A stretch of 64,000 nucleotides of DNA, from the NCBI GenBank assembly GCA_036558005.1, contig DATBGO010000139.1, positions 1-64,000 on the forward strand. Reading direction: 5' to 3'. Under the pieces are notes generated by a model. That model made no database searches. It saw nothing but the letters and a program-made list of their open reading frames with translations, and was not told the DNA's origin. The translations under genes were made by a program, and so were the position numbers. Origin of the DNA: DATBGO01 sp036558005. GTDB lineage: Bacteria > Actinomycetota > Actinomycetes > Streptosporangiales > Streptosporangiaceae. Shown here one piece after another: positions 62,575 to 64,000 of the stretch. Numbering within the stretch: position 1 is the stretch's first letter; every line of letters starts with the position of its first letter.

Positions 62575-63510
62575 TCAGCGTGGCGTGACGACGCTCAGCG
62601 CGCCGGGCAGGGCGCGCAGCCGCAGCGGCGCCCCGGCCGGCAGCGGGTCGGCGCACGGCAGCGTGTCGCCGTCGGCGGCGGCGGGCAGGTCGCGGTCCAC
62701 GCTGAGCATCACCTCGGTGCCGTGCTCCAGGCTCACCTGCGGCAGCGCCAGGTGCCCGCCGCCGCGGATGCGCGCCAGCGCGCGGACGAACGCGAGCTTC
62801 GGCCCGTCCCGCATGATCACGATGTCCAGCATTCCGTCGTCGATGCTGGCGCCCGGCGCCACCTGCATCCCGGCGCCGAAGTACGCGGCGTTCGCGACCA
62901 CGATGGCGTAGCCGCGGACCTGGCGGCGGGCGCCGCCGGGCGGGCCGCCTTCCGGGCCGGTGATCTCGGTCAGGAACGTGGCCGGCGCCCAGCGGGCCAG
63001 CGCGCGCAGCGCCGCCACCGGGTACAGCAGCGGCCCGGGCAGCCAGCGGGCCTGGTTGGCGAGCTGGCCGGCCACCGAGGGAACCCCGGCGTACACGCTG
63101 CCCGCGACCATGATCTCCGGGTACCCGGGCGCGGTGACCCCGATCAGGTCGATCTTGCGCAACTGCCCGTGCAGCAGGACCGCCGCGGCGGCCGCCGGAT
63201 CGGCCGGGATCCCGAGCACCCGGGCCAGGTCGTTGCCCCGCCCGGCGGGGATGATCGCGTACCGCCCCGCGGTGCTGGCCACCACCCCGGCCAGCACTCC
63301 CGCGGTGCCGTCGCCGCCCACCGCGACCACGACATGGCCGAGCTGAGCCGCCCGCCCGGCGAGCTGCCTTGCCTCGTCCATGCTGGCTGACTGGCTGACG
63401 TGGTAGGTCGCGTCGGCCGCGTCCAGGGCCGCGGTGACCGCGGGCAGTGCCCGCAGCGACCGGCCCCGGCCCGCCGCGGGGTTGACCACGATGCAGAACG
63501 GACCGATCAT
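62575..63510 (-). CDS. Diacylglycerol kinase-family lipid kinase
   Basis: A 311-residue protein starting MIGPFCIVVNPAAGRGRSLR behind GGAG. The nucleotide-binding motif VVVAVGGDGTAGVLAGVV, the AIIPAGRGNDLARVLGIP segment and VANAAYFGAGMQVAPGASID with the acidic residues place it in the DAGK_cat/YegS/LCB5 family. It phosphorylates diacylglycerol or a related lipid at the inner membrane face. It is divergent from cutA. Confidence 0.9.
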   Translation of the reverse strand: MIGPFCIVVNPAAGRGRSLRALPAVTAALDAADATYHVSQSASMDEARQLAGRAAQLGHVVVAVGGDGTAGVLAGVVASTAGRYAIIPAGRGNDLARVLGIPADPAAAAAVLLHGQLRKIDLIGVTAPGYPEIMVAGSVYAGVPSVAGQLANQARWLPGPLLYPVAALRALARWAPATFLTEITGPEGGPPGGARRQVRGYAIVVANAAYFGAGMQVAPGASIDDGMLDIVIMRDGPKLAFVRALARIRGGGHLALPQVSLEHGTEVMLSVDRDLPAAADGDTLPCADPLPAGAPLRLRALPGALSVVTPR

Positions 63511-63574
63511 CTCTGACTCCTCGCCCGGACAGGGGTCGCGCGCGCCTGCCTCCCGAAGACTACGATCGGGAGTC

Positions 63575-63928
63575 ATGGCGAGCCAGGGCGAGGTGCCAGC
63601 CGGGCAGGCCCGTTACCTCCTGGTGCAGACCAGCACTGACTCGCGGGCTGAGGCGATCGAGCTGGGCAACGCCGCGGTGGCGGCCAGGCTCGCCGCGTGC
63701 GCGCAGGTCACCGGGCCGGTAGCGAGCACCTACTGGTGGGAGGAAGGGGTGGAGCGGGCCGAGGAATGGCTGCTCCAGCTCAAGCTCCCGGCCAGCGGTT
63801 ACCAGGCGGTCGCCGATTTTCTCACTCAGCGGCACAGCTACGACGAGCCGGAGATCATCGCCACCCCGATCGTCGCCGGCGCGCCGTCCTACCTGGGCTG
63901 GATCGACGAGGAAACCAACGTCAGCTAG
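63575..63928 (+). CDS. cutA: CutA1 divalent-ion tolerance protein
   Basis: A 117-residue trimeric ferredoxin-like protein. RYLLVQTSTDSRAEAIELGN, LAACAQVTGPVASTYWWEEG and the C-terminal EIIATPIVAGAPSYLGWIDE are diagnostic. Start ATG at 63575. Its physiological role is debated (metal tolerance or a signalling scaffold). Its stop shares a CTAG with a convergent gene. Confidence 0.92.
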   Translation: MASQGEVPAGQARYLLVQTSTDSRAEAIELGNAAVAARLAACAQVTGPVASTYWWEEGVERAEEWLLQLKLPASGYQAVADFLTQRHSYDEPEIIATPIVAGAPSYLGWIDEETNVS

Positions 63929-64000
63929 CCCTGGTAACCGGCCGGCAGGTTCCAGGCGCCGAGCACCCGCTGCTCGTGCTCGGTGCCCAGCACGCAGACG
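63925..64000 (-). CDS. C-terminal end of an unidentified convergent gene, cut by the window edge
   Basis: A minus-strand frame is open from the window edge to a TAG at 63925-63927 and encodes VCVLGTEHEQRVLGAWNLPA plus GYQG. Its stop overlaps that of cutA in a CTAG. Only 24 residues are visible and no family can be assigned. Confidence 0.5.
   Translation of the reverse strand, partial: VCVLGTEHEQRVLGAWNLPAGYQG

Overview
This is a very GC-rich window with frequent GTG starts and tightly packed operons that overlap by ATGA or GTGA. It carries a DUF222/HNH protein, an actinobacterial-type DnaE2, a hydrolase of the kind paired with mycothiol chemistry, a predicted F420-type luciferase-like oxidoreductase and a DUF574 methyltransferase. 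Together these point to a high-GC Actinomycetota chromosome of soil type with broad catabolic capacity. I cannot name a genus from sequence alone. I saw no rRNA, tRNA, CRISPR array, integrase or transposase.

Layout. 1-6.5 kb: an HNH protein with long coding minisatellites, then dnaE2, whose frame runs without a stop into a metallo-beta-lactamase hydrolase. 6.7-11.4 kb: a small secreted peptide, an SDR/MarR divergon, an FHA membrane protein with an unknown partner, and an XRE-DUF2975 pair with a palindromic operator. 11.7-19 kb: accessory-looking DNA with a lower-GC HAD phosphatase, a broken regulator gene, a zinc-ribbon XRE/TPR regulator with an acetyltransferase, and a divergent DUF574 methyltransferase followed by a small partner, an orphan substrate-binding lipoprotein and an unknown gene. 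19-28.4 kb: LLM oxidoreductase, GT-C transferase, ArsR-SRPBCC fusion under a well-marked promoter, cysteine-desulfurase-like protein with a bicupin, methyltransferase with a VOC protein, a GH9-family secreted protein, and a relic of an alpha/beta hydrolase.

28.4-35 kb: a benzoyl-CoA epoxidation operon in the order PaaX-type regulator, boxC, boxB, amidohydrolase, followed by small membrane proteins and a lipoprotein. 35.2-36.9 kb: proS. 37-47.4 kb: catabolism of omega-amino acids and amines, with three class III aminotransferases, an aminobutyraldehyde-type dehydrogenase, mmsA, and Lrp and PucR regulators, interrupted by a secreted SGNH hydrolase. 47.6-54.6 kb: a co-directional pobA-pcaB-pcaC-pcaI-pcaJ-pcaH-pcaG-pcaD block that takes 4-hydroxybenzoate through protocatechuate to 3-oxoadipyl-CoA. 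54.6-59.4 kb: a three-gene operon of a fused E1-type TPP dehydrogenase, an MmgE/PrpD protein and a CaiB/BaiF CoA-transferase, whose combined pathway I do not recognise. 59.4-64 kb: a lipoprotein serpin, an esterase, a COG4315-type lipoprotein, a lipid kinase, cutA and the end of an unidentified gene.

The main theme is catabolism of aromatic acids and amines toward acetyl-CoA and succinate, with regulators placed beside the enzymes. A second theme is repeated in-frame minisatellites (units of 15, 18 or 21 bp) in flexible parts of at least six unrelated proteins.
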